Origin: Carnegiea gigantea
Lineage: Eukaryota; Streptophyta; Magnoliopsida; Caryophyllales; Cactaceae
Direction: 5' to 3'
NCBI GenBank assembly: GCA_029747015.1
Contig: JAKOGI010000006.1
Coordinates: forward strand, 1,284,001-1,348,000
Length of the DNA: 64,000 bases
Shown here: in pieces, positions 12,811-25,222 of the stretch
Layout: each line of letters opens with the position of its first letter
Position numbering within the stretch: the first letter of the stretch is position 1
Notes under the pieces: model-generated
The model's input: only the letters and a program-made list of their open reading frames with translations
The model's database searches: none
What the model was told of the DNA's origin: nothing
Program-made: the position numbers and the translations under genes

Positions 12811-12813
12811 TCA

Positions 12814-12822
12814 ATTTTTTTT
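12814..12822 (+). terminator. Pol III oligo-T terminator of tRNA-Arg
   Basis: A run of nine T begins three bases after the discriminator base of the tRNA. Confidence 0.85.
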
Positions 12823-13030
12823 TAACTTTTCCTGGTTCCCTTTTTGGACTTCCTTATTTATTTGATTTATTTATTTATTCTTCACTTTGCATAGATGGGA
12901 TCATAAGACGCTGGCTTCGTGAGATATTGTAAGTATCTTCAATAGATAGAAAATCCAGTGAACAAAGCGAGGCTATTCATCTTTAAACGTTTTGACATGG
13001 AATATCTTGAGTTTGTTTTGTTGAAATTTT

Positions 13031-13217
13031 GGAGTTTGTTCTTTTCGTGGATGAATTGGAGAGGGTAAAAGGGTGAGGTGGGTTGAAGTGGGTTGAATTT
13101 TTTTATGTGATAAATTAAACTTCGTTAAAATAGTAAACGTGGGTTAAAATAAGTTGAAGTGGATTGAAGTTGGTTGAAGTTGGTATTTTAGAATTTACCC
13201 ACGAAAAGAACAGGCCC
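13031..13217. mobile_element. Tourist-like MITE, degenerate left end
   Basis: The right end (CCCACGAAAAGAACAGGCCC, followed by TTA) and the left end (GTTTGTTCTTTTCGTGG) match the MITE termini at 2553-2868 and 25223-26503. The interior has GGGTTGAAGTGGGTTGAA-type repeats. The left terminal bases are diverged, so the left target duplication is unclear. It lies in the gap between the tRNA gene and the MFP1 3' end. Confidence 0.65.
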
Positions 13218-13792
13218 TTAGAATAGCTCAATTAGTGCTTCTTTCAACATTTCGAGCATGACCCCATTCAACATATTTGACAAGTCTAGCTTTATTCGGT
13301 GCGGTTCCCTATTTTTATGGATGCACCAACTATTTTTATGGATGCATATGATATAAATCATCTGATCAAGTGATATCAATTGAAGAGCAATATATGGATC
13401 CTAAATCGTAGTTGTAGGACACTAAGATACATGGACTATCTTAGCCTTGCGACTAAAAGACCAACATTGTATTTTCCAACATCCACCGGGAACAACATAG
13501 CCATCTTCATTTCTAGCCAGTAGCCCCCAAAAAAAAAAAGGGGAAAAAAAAAGAAAACCTATCTTGATTTATTGATCTCCTGCTATGTACTGAACGAGGT
13601 GTGGAGAACGTGCAACTTATCAGAAAGAATTACATGCATCAGTAGCTCGCTTTACATGTTAATGACAGTAGAATATGTCAAGTGACAGCCTTCCAGAAGA
13701 TGAAGAAAGCACAGGCGCTCAACAAAAATAATATTACATCCAAAAAATACTTACCCGGGCACTGCAAGCCAGGCAGTTAGCCCAAAACTTCT
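13218..13792. other. MFP1 3' region
   Basis: No gene is seen apart from the probable 3' UTR of MFP1, which ends on the minus strand at 13793. The stretch is ordinary AT-rich DNA with an A-rich run near 13529-13555. Confidence 0.5.
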
Positions 13793-16700
13793 TCACTGGC
13801 TGTTTGCTCGTCTTCTGCGGGTATTTTTCCTTACAGTTACTGAGGCAGTAGTAGTCACAGCAGGGCTAGGTTCGGTGTCTGATTCAGATCCTTGTTCGGG
13901 TTCACTTGCTTTCTTAGGTTCACCATTGACAGCAGTTTCTGAGGAATTGACTTCATCTGTCAAACGCAAAATCTCTCCTTTTGCAGAAGCCAAGTCGTCT
14001 TCCAGCTTTTCGGCTCTCTTCTCCAACTTCTCTTTCTGGTTACCCAGTTTCATGACTAAACTATGTGCATCTTCAAGGCTTTTCTGAGCCTGTTGGGCAG
14101 CCTTCCTTTCCTTTTCGAGATCATTCAAGAGAGAATCGTTTTTCTTCTCAAGGTCAGAAATTTGGGTTTCAGATTTCTCAAGTTTGTCAGACAACATCCT
14201 CACATCCGTGATCAAACCGTCTATGTTTTTACTAGCCACTTGCAGGTCTGCCTCAAGACTCCTCCTAAGCTCCTCCTCCTCCTTGGAGGCTTCCAAGCGT
14301 TTACTCAGAGTAACAACTATCTTTTTCTCATTTTCCAAGTGACTAGCTAATGTTTCAACCACATTCTGCTCATGAGCAAGTTCTTTCTGCAACTTATCCC
14401 GCCAGTCAGAGGTAGCTGCAAGTTCATTAGATACAGTTTGCAGCTTATCTTTAGTTTTATCCAATGCTTCCTTCGCCGAAGTGAGCTCCCCAGCCAGTTT
14501 TTCTGAATGCAGAGTTTCCTCCTTCAGGCTTTTCTCCAAGGCCTCCTTTTCTTGTGAAAATTCGGTCTGAAGTTTTAAGAGTTCACCCTCCTGCTCTAAA
14601 CACAGTTTCTTTGATTCATTTAACTGCTTACGCAGATCAGACACCTCATTTCTAGATGACTGAAGAGCTGCTTCTGCCACTTTGAGTTCCTTGTTCAGAA
14701 TTGTCACATTTTTGCCTTCTTTATCAAGCTTTTTCTTCAAGTCATCTCTTTCTTGGGTCAATTCCGATGTCTTAGCCTCCTTTGCACTAGCATCACTTAC
14801 AGCCACTTCATAACTCTCTTGCAATTGGTGTAGCTCGTGTTCCCTCTCTGCTAGAATTTTAGAAGCAGAAGCTGCATTTTTCTCAGAAGATGACTTCAGG
14901 TCATCATATTCCTGCTGAAGGGTGTTGAAATTCGTTGTTAGATTCTGCCGTTCAGTCGTCAAAAACTTCACCTGACTATTGAGACCATCAACCATCAAAT
15001 TCTTCTGCTGCAGTTCATGTCGATTGTTCAAGAGCTCATCTTTCAACTTTGCTATCTCCAAAGAAAGAGCATCAAGTTTTTCACCAGTTTGCTTATAAAT
15101 AGAGTCCAGTTTTGCCAGTTCAGAATCCTTTTGAGCAAGAGCAGAGCTAAGACGTTCCACTTCTTCCTCTTTATGCTTTATTTCACACTTTAACAAGCCT
15201 ATGTTTTCCTGTAATCCCGAAATTAAGATATTCATCTCCTTCAGTTCATCTTCAAGTGCCTGTTTGTCTCTCCTAGCCCCTTCAAGGTCCCTCTCGAGAG
15301 CCCCAATCTGGGCTCGGGCCCCTTCAATTTTATTTTTTTCAGTTTGTAGCTCCCGACCTAAGCCAGTTATTTTGGTGTTTGCTGATTCCAGATCATTCTT
15401 CAAGGAAACCATGGCAGCATTCTTTTCCTTTAGTTGGGAGTTTAGCTGCAAACAGAAAAAAGAATCACACCTAAAAAAGCAATTATAAAAGAGGAAACAA
15501 ACGACAAAAGAATTACGCCTAAAAAAGCAATTATAAAAGAAGAAACAAACTGAAAAATGTGCATCAAATCAACAAAATTGAGTGCATAAATCTATAAATG
15601 CAATACAACTATCTCCAAGCCCATTACATGCAAAGATGTTCACAGATTGAATATAAACAAACATAGCAATTGAGAGGAAAACAAAGGTATTTAGATGAGC
15701 GCCATGATTGCATTGCATTCATTTACACAAAAAGGGATAACCATCATTAGGATAATCCAGCGATATTCAACCAATACAAGGCATGGGAGGAAAAGGTCCC
15801 CAACCCCCACCCCCCCCCCCCCCCCCCAAAAAAAACCCAAAAAAAGGAAAGAAATATGGGTGCAATTGTTTCTGAATAAAGACCTAAATACAATTGATTT
15901 ATAAAGGCATTTATAGAAGGAAATCAGAGGGAAATAGAATAAAAGAGATGAAGACAGTAGATGGCTTACAGATTCTATCCTTCCTTCTGATTCCACCTTT
16001 TCCTTTCGAGCAGTGAAATATAGTGCAGCAAGCGCACCGCCGCAAAGAATTCCTGCTAAGTTTAAAAGAGACAGAACGGGATTTGATGACGCACTTCCTT
16101 GACCTGTTTGCTGCCCATAGAAAATTGCATTTTAACAGAAAGTAAGGATTACCACCAGAAACCGAATACACGTACAGAGATCATCATTAGGATAATTCTA
16201 CCACAAGAACACGAAACCATAAATAAAATCGAACCTCTGCTATTTGGTTCTCTAATCCACTTCCTTGTGCAACTTCTGCAAAACAGAAGAAGGTGTTAAT
16301 CATCACATCACCTTCCTTATAGGAGTTCACAGAAACTAGGCTAACCCATTCTTCAGATGGAAGAAGAATAATCGGCATAGGAAAGAACAAGAAATCAAAA
16401 TTGTTGAATCAATTGATTTATTTCTCAGGAAAAATTTAGTAGCTACGCAGAAATCTATGAGAACTACAGTATGCATGATACTTCCGCCATAAAGAACCGT
16501 GCAAACCCGGTCATACACCAGAATGTATCCTGCCAGTTGGAAGATAACAACTAGATTTTTAGTAAAATAAGATCAGAAAGGCACAAGCAGAAAAAGCTTC
16601 CACTGGGGACAAAAAAATGACAATTACCCTACATTTTGAAAGGAAAAGACAACAAGTTGGTTGCATAGTTTCTTGACATTCTTGTAGGGCTGGTACAGAG

Positions 16701-18553
16701 TGCACCATTTTCAGAAGCCCCTTCAGGCAACATGTGGCAGTGTTGGTTTCAGCTTCACTAACACGCACAAGGTGGGCTTTTGATTGACATTTTTTCTTTA
16801 GCACTCTGGGAAAACAAAGTCATAGGGCTGCCCCCAAACAAGAGAATAACTGAACTTTGGGAGGGGGGTGTTGCATCGGTTATTGGATGATATTAACTGA
16901 TTGCTGTTACGTGAGCTTACGCGCCATATTTGATCTAATCCAACCTCCTCACGATGACCAAAGAAAAAGAAGCGGCACACCTCAGCGGTTCTCTTATTAT
17001 AACCCATTGTTACCAAATTGGACATGTCTATCATGCAATTACCTTTTCTAAGGGAATCTGGAAATCAGCACAAGAAATAAAGACATCAGAGTTCCACACA
17101 ACCCCAAAAACATGAAATATAACCACAATGTCCATAGAGGACCCTCACAAAAATTAAAAAATGGCAGATGTGAATCAATGATTATCATCAAAATTCCGTA
17201 AGGAGCTAGGGCTATGCAAACCTATCAAGGAGACCACACCCAAAAAAGTTATCCCAAATCTGCTTGGGAGGAGGTGGAGCAACACATAAAGCTTATTCTT
17301 TCACGTTTTCTCTACATTGGACAACTCAGTTTGGTCATTAACAATCACTCCCCTAAAGGACAATCATGAAAGCAAGAGGTAACCAGTGACCTAGGGGACT
17401 AAGTATATAAAGCATATAATCATTAGAACTAGAAGTTAGCAATAACAGGAAGAGGAAGTACACATTTAAGTCGATAATATATTTCATTCTGCCTTTTATT
17501 GATGGGATGATTGAAGTTAATCTTAGCTACAATGGGCAAGAGAACTTCTGGGTGCCAAGGGAGGCATAACAGAAAAATAAGAAACCAACATGCCATGTTA
17601 AAATAGCTGCAAGAGCAATTCCAGTCAGTTTTTGGTTTGATTCCTTAGTTCCTGCTATTCATCAGGCAAGTTTCAACAACCTCCAATGAAAACCATAGAC
17701 AAAATTTTCACTACTCATCCTCAAACCATTATTAAAAAAAAAAATTAAAAAAAAAACACTCCAACTATGTCAAACTTTGCCGTTCATGATCATTCACTTT
17801 CAGGCACATCTTAGTCACTGGCTCACCCAATATTGCCCAATCTTAAGATATCATTTTTTGTAAAGCATCAAACATTTTTAGACCTGGAACCCCTCTCTTT
17901 TAATGCTATGCACCTAATTTGCCCTAGAAGTGTTAACCCCCGACCCCCCCTTCTCTCCAGAGTACTTGTTTGGCCTGCTAAGAACAGTGACAAGCGAGAT
18001 AGTACTGAATTAACTACAGTGTCAAAAGGCAATTAAATGCAAGAATACCTCGTTAAGATCATCAAACTGCTACAAAGAACCAGATACCAAATCAAATGTC
18101 AGACTAGCACCCTCCTCACGAGGGTAGAATTCAACAGGAGAGAAAACAAAACCAAGACTTTTAACAGCACAAAGGATCAAACCCACCAATTAGACAACAA
18201 AATTAAGAAGAAATGAACGGAAAATAGACCAAAAGGGTTGAATTGAAATACCAAAACTTACCAGAAGCGAAAGCTTCGAAAGCATCATTCCTCCAAGTCA
18301 AAAATGGAAAAATTGAAACACCCAGAATGAGGAATGCTTTCCTTTTGCAAGAATCAAGGTCTTGAGGGCTTGAATTTTGGCGGAGAGAAGCCATTGGAGC
18401 CCTGCTGCTCCTCCTTCTACCCTCTGCATTGCGAATGTACGAGAAGAGTGGGCGAGAAGAGAGAGCCAAATATGAAGATGGAGAAAAAGAAGAGGAAGAT
18501 GGAGGAGAGAGAAAGTAGTGGAGGGGAGAATGCAAGAAGCAGGAGCTCCCCAT
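13793..18553 (-). CDS. MFP1: MAR-binding filament-like protein 1, thylakoid-anchored coiled-coil protein
   Basis: Four exons on the minus strand: 18553-18262, 16275-16235 (41 nt), 16110-15970 and 15445-13793, all in phase, giving about 708 residues (Arabidopsis MFP1 is about 726). Residues 1-95 are Ser-rich and basic, like a plastid transit peptide. A membrane segment lies near residues 123-143 (LLNLAGILCGGALAALYF), followed directly by a basic ARKEK. From about residue 158 to the end there is an almost unbroken heptad-rich coiled coil. The C-terminus is basic (VRKNTRRRRANSQ), as in the family. MFP1 was first described as binding matrix-attachment DNA; later work places it on thylakoids, with links to plastid nucleoids and to siting starch-granule initiation. 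The 41-nt exon is easily missed by automatic annotation. Start: the ATG opening MGSSCFLHSP, which matches family N-termini. Confidence 0.92.
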
Positions 18554-18898
18554 TGCAGGGAAGAGTAAAGGGAAAATTTTGACGTCGTTGGTCTTTGAGG
18601 TTGTGATTGTCTCCACTTGATTTTCTGAGATAAAGAGGAGCTGAGACTCCCACACTCTCTATCCATACTCTTTTTATTTTTTTTTTTTAATTTTTTTTGG
18701 GTGTTCCTGTTTGTTACTGCCACTTGGAATGGGAATACTTGGGAGACCAAAAGGCCGGTAACTTCTTATGTACTCTCATAAGTACATATTTGATATTTTT
18801 ATTGCTCATATATATATGTTATATATATATATTTATCATATATAATTTTTTAATATATATTTATTAATGTGACTCTGAGGATATGTACTCTTAAGAAC

Positions 18899-18899
<1 letters not shown>

Positions 18900-18935
<36 letters not shown>
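18900..18935. repeat. (TA)n microsatellite
   Basis: About 17 uninterrupted TA units upstream of MFP1, in a very AT-rich stretch. Confidence 0.9.
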
Positions 18936-18937
<2 letters not shown>

Positions 18938-18944
18938 TGATACA

Positions 18945-19300
18945 AGATACTTTTAAATATCTTATCTTATCTTAAATTAACATATTTTATAATTTAAAAT
19001 TACTAAATTTTCAATAATTATACTTAGTTCTAAATTACTAAGATTTTAATTATTTATCGGTTACGCTAACGAAGTATTGAATGACACCTTAATCGTATCG
19101 ACCTTCATCCTATCTATGATATGATACTTATATTTTAGAAATATAGTAAATTATGGGTGAAAACATGATTTACACTATTTATAAGTTGTAATATATTTCT
19201 GCTATTCGATTATACCGTTTAAAATATTATAATATGGTTTTAGATTACATAAGAGACTTAAAAAGTTTCTTGTAGTAAGTCATTTATCATTTTGCAATTA
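18945..19300 (-). repeat. MITE-like dispersed repeat, copy B (inverted relative to copy A)
   Basis: The reverse complement aligns along its length with 6236-6592. Shared words read on the minus strand include GCAAAATGATAA, ATCGAATAGCAGAAA, TATTACAACTTATAAAT, CCATAATTTA, GCGTAACCGATAAATA and ATAAAATATGTTAATTTAAG. Its length (about 356 bp) matches copy A. Non-coding. Confidence 0.6.
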
Positions 19301-21277
19301 GTATTAGTTTTCTATTTGTTTTTTTGATAGAATAGTTTTCCATATCGTTGATAAATGAATAATTATTAGCATCAAGATATCTGGTCCATATAGGTTTTGA
19401 AATCCTAAGGAAATTTGAAGAAAAGATGATATGAAAGAAAAACTAAACAATATTTCTCACCTAATTAGCCATTTCTGACGACTGGTGTGCATTGGATATG
19501 GTACTTTTCAATACTTACATTTTAAATTTCGTTAGTAATTCTATAATTTTTTTTCTCTAAACTAATTACAATAGCTATAAATGTAAATTCGCAAGAAAGA
19601 ACATGTTAATTAATTACAAAGTAAAAAAAAAGAGAATAATTTTAATCTACAACACTTTGGAATGAAATCAATTAGACAGGGTCTTAGAACACAACAAATT
19701 ATTATCATTAACATATCACGATCACTTTTTTTCCAGAATTATTGCGGCGCACAGTCAACAAAACATGAACAGAAGATCCAAAAACACTACAGTATAATTG
19801 AAAATGACTATCCTAGAATGAACGAGCAAAAAATGCCAAGCCATTCAAATCAACGTTATTGGTACAATGAACCTGTGAAATCTCTTAAGCAAGCAACCAT
19901 AACATGTAGCAATTTCTTGAGGATAAAATGTCATTTATAATGCCCCCCCCCCCCCCTTCAAAAAAAAAAAACAAAGAAAACCTTCCCAGATTAAAGACCA
20001 TTTTTTTCCAGAAAGAATTCTCAGAGAGCTTGGAGCCATTCTGAAAAAAAAAAAATTAAAATAATTGGTCATTTCCTTCCAACATGCATCGGTTATGCCC
20101 TTTTTAATTTATATTTTCTTGCCCAAAAATGGCCCATCGTAAGACCCAAAAGAGACGTTAGCCAGCCAAATCAAGCACTTGAAAAATATTAGATTACACG
20201 TACGTGTTTTCTCATGTTTGTTATCGTTTGTTAATTTCACCTTTGAAATTAGGGCTTCATCTAAAATTCTTTTGTAAATATAGATAATCGATTGTGCGGC
20301 CAATCGTTTAGTTAAATAGTTCTCTGTTAAGAAGGATATTAATTACGTGAAAGTTGCCATGTTACGTACTAATTTTTCCGCCAACAACTCCACACACACA
20401 GGCAACTGTCATTAACGGCGTGAAACTCTTTTTAGAAAATAGAAATTAATTATTACCTGAAGTGCATTTGGGAAGCAATTAATCGATGGGAAGTTCTCAA
20501 GTTCTTGATATTATTCGTCTTCTTCAAAGGTACAATTGACATTGGCTTCTTATAAGCAACACATTTATAAATGTAAACTTTTTGTCCCCTCTTTCTTGTC
20601 ATAAAAAAGTCATGAAAAAAAAATTGAAAATTTTGGTCCTCAAAGAAAATGAAAGTGAAAATATTAAAACATTCGAAATTAAAAGGTCCCCATGCACAAT
20701 GATATGCTTCATGGTAATTAATGGTACTTAAAAAAAATTGTCAACAAAATGGAGTAAAGAATAGCCTAACTCTCATTTAATTGTTGATCGGCAATGACTA
20801 ATCAATGATCAAGTAAATGAACCAAGCATTGCAAGTCCAACTCATGAATGAACTATTAGATACTACTAGTTGTTAGCAGTTTTATTATCAACATTCAAAT
20901 AGAAATTTTCTTATTTAATTAGTTGTTATAATTAAAAAAACAACATAACGGCAAAATATAAAAATGACTTAAAATTAAATTAAGGTCGTCTCAAAATACA
21001 GTATCTGAAAACATAATGAATTATGTTTAACAATAGAATTCTTGTAATATTCGTTCGATGCAGTATTTCCAATACTAACCATGCCATAGTCTCGAATTGA
21101 TGTTTTATAACAAATTTTTTTTATGAAAATAGAAAACTATTGAGGTTCAAAGTTTAATTGGAAAAAAAAGTTGAACATCGATCCAAACAATCATTACAAA
21201 TTGTTTGAAGCAAACTTGTTGCACCCTTTTTTTTCCACCGTGCATTTGAGACATTTAATTAATTATCTGTGCGTCAA
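19301..21277. other. AT-rich intergenic stretch between MFP1 and the FLZ gene
   Basis: No supportable gene on either strand. Short open frames here have no recognisable domain. A C14 run followed by an A-rich run lies at 19943-19971. The FLZ 3' UTR should occupy the last few hundred bases on the minus strand. Confidence 0.6.
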
Positions 21278-22493
21278 TTACTTTGGTTCTCCTGAAGTCT
21301 CTTTCTTTAATATCATCCCCTCAAGAAGCATCTCTTCCTCGCGACATTCTTCGCTGCAAAATGCCTTCTCACTGTAATTGACATTTAATTTTTGGGTTTA
21401 GTTTCGTCTGAGAAGGGAGCATCTAAAAAAATAATTTTAATTATTCAAAAAAATCGACACAAAACACTTCTGGTTAGACACGATTGATTTATATAAGAAA
21501 TTAACAGATGAATTTTAATTTCGGAAGAGATAGAGAAACCTGTACACATAAATATCGTCCTTGCGACTAATTTTCTTGTCACAAAAATGACAATAGCTCA
21601 TGATCAAAGCTAGACGAGTAGGGTAGAAAGTAGTCCCAAAATCAGCAATTGACGGTGGACTAATGAACAGGATCCCATTTCCACGGTTTTCTTCAGCATC
21701 ACTTCTTGTAATTAACACATGTAGCGGTTAGGAGGGCAAAAGTTAGACATACCAATCCGTACTAACAAAATGAAAAATTACCGAGTCTTAATGCATGAGA
21801 TACAAAGATCAACAAATTACAATGAGAGAGATGAAATTGAAATTTAAATGATCTAAGTGGCCCAATTTTTGTTCATTATTAAACCGGGCCAACTCAACCA
21901 AGTGAACCAATTTGTGTCGGTCATAGTTGAACCATCTAGAATCAATTTTTAAATGAGTATTGATCGATGCGTCTTTTGGGGAGTAGATGAGAACACTGTA
22001 CATACCTGGGCAAGGCAGAAGAACGAGCATGATCTACTACCACAAATCGGCGCCTTTGGACGATGTTGTTGGCCTTCCATGAGCCATCAAGCACGATCGT
22101 TGGCATGGTGAGGAGTTGATTCTTAGGGATGGAAGCAACGAAGCCAAGTCCCACACCATTAGAGTGAGAAAGATCTTCCCACCTCTTTTGACACTTATTT
22201 GGGTGAGGAGGTCTTCGTGGCTTAGCATTGAAAATGCCGGAAAGATATGGAGGAGGGCTTAGGGTTTTCAAGGGATTAGAAGTGCAACCATTTGATAAAA
22301 ACTGAGAGCTGAAAACCCTAGACAAATTTGATATGCTGAAGATAGAAGAAACTTTGTAGATAGACCTCGAATCAAGGCTAAAAGCCTCCAAATTCTTGTT
22401 GCTCTCCTCATGATCTTCATGACTTTCATGTGATCTAGGCCTCTTCCATGGCATCTTCATTGAGTGAAAATCAAAGTTGCAGTTTGTCTGCAA
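21278..22493 (-). CDS. FCS-like zinc finger (FLZ, DUF581) protein
   Basis: Three minus-strand exons: 22493 (or 22454) to 22006, 21704-21540 and 21371-21278. All join in phase and stop with TAA at 21278. From the ATG at 22454 (MPWKRPRSHES) the protein is 235 residues. The FLZ domain lies at about residues 178-220: LIMSYCHFCDKKISRKDDIY joins across an intron to SEKAFCSEECREEEMLLE. Likely zinc ligands are C188, C191, C210 and C214. An N-terminal Ser-rich region precedes it, with SIYKVSSIFSISNL typical of this family. FLZ proteins are plant-specific adaptors that bind SnRK1 kinase subunits, linking energy status to growth and stress signalling. Which in-frame ATG is used (22493, 22460 or 22454) is open. 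The last exon is only 94 nt and completes the finger, so an annotation missing it would lose the domain. Confidence 0.87.
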
Positions 22494-22499
22494 AAGACA

Positions 22500-23880
22500 A
22501 CAAAATTGAAACGTTACATGAAATGTACAATCGATTAACTCGAGAATATATCAAAATGGACAATGCGCAATATGGTGTGGTGCAGGAAAGCAACATGTTG
22601 AGAATGGAATTGCTTGAGACAAATGAGTAAAAAATAACTTCCACTGTTGATCGAGTAAAAAGAATTTGCTACGTCGAGATTGTTATGTGAAAATTCATAT
22701 ATATCTTCTATCAAAGTTTCTCGTGCAGAAGGTCTCTTAAATTCATTTAAAAGTTTTAAAACTTTACTGAAACTTTAAAATCTGTACTGTACTAATATTT
22801 GTCTCATAACAATACTCTCCCCAAAAGTACGAATTTTGGAAGTTTTTACTTAAAGATTAGAGTGTCTTGAAAATTTTTGAGGCTTTAATAAAGTTTAAAT
22901 TTATAGATTTGTAAGAACACTCAAATTAAAGAAATTAAACAAAGTGAAATGGCTACCTGGCCTCATATGCTAAAGACTTCAAGATTTATAGCTTAGAAGA
23001 TATAGTTTGAAGAAATCCTTTGAATTTATAAGAAAAAATGGATATATACAAATCCATAATTATAAGGAGAACACAATCACAAAAACAAAAATAACTGAAT
23101 TTAAGACAACAGAAATAAAGAAGGGAGAGAAACAAGGTGAAGCTTAGAGAGAAGAAAGAGAGAAAAAAAAAAATAATAAAATAATAATTAAAAAAAACTT
23201 ACTTGAATCTTGAGAACAAGAAAAAAGAGTTGTTGAAGCATTGAATCAAGCATGCATATATATAGCAAAAAATATTATGGGTTGGAAAATTAGTATAATA
23301 GTTTATATATTGCATTACCATGTTAGTAAATTAATATTTAAATGAAAAAGCAACCTGATTTCTGCTTCCTTTAATCCATTTTGGAGAGCCAGAATAAGGG
23401 TGACAAGGCTTGAGTAAAAGCCTGAAATTTAGAAAAAAATAAAATGAGTTGGAAATTAGCATAAAAGGCCCTTTACTTAACATTAACATATAAGAAAATT
23501 AAATGTTTTGAGAAAATAGTGTTAAAAATGGAAAATTCACCTGATTTCTTTCCCCTTAACCACAATGAGAGTAGAGTGAGGCAGATAAGCATTTTCCATG
23601 TTATTTTATACTATAATAATATAATTATGATTAGGAAAATAACAATTGTTTAAATGAACAACCCTCATTCTTTAACTTAGACATTCTAGGAGGAGATTTC
23701 ATGGTATCCCATTAATCTTTAGGTTTAAGGTACTTACAAGATTTTGCCGTTTATTTAAAGAACTTCATAAATCGTCATGATACTCAATACAAAATAAATA
23801 GAGATCTTAGAGATCTATGTTTTTAGAGGATAATCTAAGAATTGATATAGAATCGAGTTCAGTCAAAATCAGTTTTCGCT
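22500..23880. other. FLZ upstream region
   Basis: Upstream of the FLZ gene on the minus strand; promoter and 5' UTR are expected here, possibly with a leader intron. The sequence is AT-rich with GA-rich runs near 23120-23170. No other gene is supported. Confidence 0.45.
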
Positions 23881-23907
23881 TTTTAATTATTATTGTCGTT
23901 ATTTATT

Positions 23908-24640
23908 ATATCATGGTTGCTAATAACTATTAGTGTTCGATTAGTCATCTTTTTTATTATATTTCTACTTTTGTTGTTACACCTCACGTCGGACGTACGT
24001 AGAATTGTACGCATGCATTTGTTCGTTAACCACCGGGGAAAAAGGGAAAAACTGGAACAAGAACACAAAATCGTCACATGCACTATGACTTTATTTGAAG
24101 TCTTTCAATCGAATTTTGTGCTATTTCTTTCTAATTTAATCTTATTCTATATATACTATGATCATTATTTAGGGCACGATCTTTTCAATATATCATGAGT
24201 ACCTATTATCGACATTCAACAGTACTAATCAATATTGATCGCCACCAATCAGCACTCGTCAGCATGATAATTGAGGACTTAGTTATATCATGATTGCTAA
24301 TAGCTAACAGTGTTCAATTAGTCGGTTCTTCCTTTTGTTGTATTTCTACTTTTGTTATTACACCTCACGTCGTACGTATGTAGAATTGTGCGCATGTATG
24401 TTAACGCCACCAGAAAAAAGGAAAAAGAAAAGAAAATCGTCACGTATACTATGACTGTATTTGAAGTCTTTCAATTGAATTTTGTGTTATTTCTTTCTAA
24501 TTTAATCTTTATCTGTATATACTATGATCATTATTTAGGGCTTGTTCTTTTCAATTTATCATAATTATTTTTTATCGACATTCAAAAGTACTAACTGATC
24601 CTTATCATCACCAATCAGCATTTGTCAGCATTGATAATTA
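23908..24640. repeat. Two-copy tandem repeat, period about 377 bp
   Basis: Unit 1 begins ATATCATGGTTGCTAATAAC at about 23908. Unit 2 begins ATATCATGATTGCTAATAGC at 24285. Matching landmarks recur at the same offset: ACACCTCACGTCG (23980 and 24360), CACTATGACTTTATTTGAAG and ACTATGACTGTATTTGAAG, and TTTCTTTCTAATTTAATC. A partial third copy may start near 24662 (CCATGATTATAACATTATTAGC). Short open frames in both units are a by-product of this duplication. Confidence 0.8.
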
Positions 24641-24739
24641 AGCGTTTAATCATTTTTTTGGCCATGATTATAACATTATTAGCTCCAGTCAGCACTTATC
24701 GACAATGGTACTACACAAATGCATGTTATTTCAGATGGG

Positions 24740-24925
24740 TAATGGATGGATTTTCTGACGAGAATATGGAATTTCCGAAGGGTTTTCCTATGGGAATTCC
24801 GACTGAATTGTTATTTCCGAAGGAATTCCGTCGAAATTTCCAATTTTCTGAAAATGAAATTTCCGATGAATCTCGTCGGAAAATCCGACGAAAAGTCCTT
24901 CTAATGATGAATTTTCCGACATGAA
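24740..24925. repeat. Fragment with TTCCGAC/GTCGGAA motifs related to the element at 25296-26357
   Basis: The stretch is dense in TTTCCGA, TTCCGTCGAAA and GTCGGAAAATCCGACG words, the same motif family that fills both ends of the CACTA-like element 370 bp downstream. No terminal inverted repeat is seen, so this is probably a decayed or truncated relative. Confidence 0.45.
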
Positions 24926-25222
24926 TTCATCATAAATTATGTCTGAATAAGGATGCATTTTCGTAGGATAGCTAGCCCTCGACCATGAAACTCATGAACC
25001 AAGCGCCTAATATGATAGGGCTCCGAAGAATTCCGAAAACTAGATAGTTGATATCGTTCACAAGCAAAGTTGAACATGGTCCTGAACGGCAGTTGGTGAG
25101 GCTGAAAAAGCAATTGTTAAAAAAAAAGTAAATAGTAAATAGGGTAACAAATGTAAATGGGACTCGTTTTGTCTTCCTGCAAGTTATCGTTCTTATTGTT
25201 GGTAGGGGATTACTATCTCTAA

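Noticed and set aside
14063..15488. Plus-strand open frames opposite the MFP1 coiled coil
   Set aside because: Antisense shadows of a long Lys/Glu/Leu-rich exon, with no recognisable product.
24622..24924. 100-residue open frame as a small secreted protein gene
   Set aside because: The hydrophobic start falls in the third partial tandem unit and the rest in the CCGACG-motif fragment. No conserved cysteines or family words.
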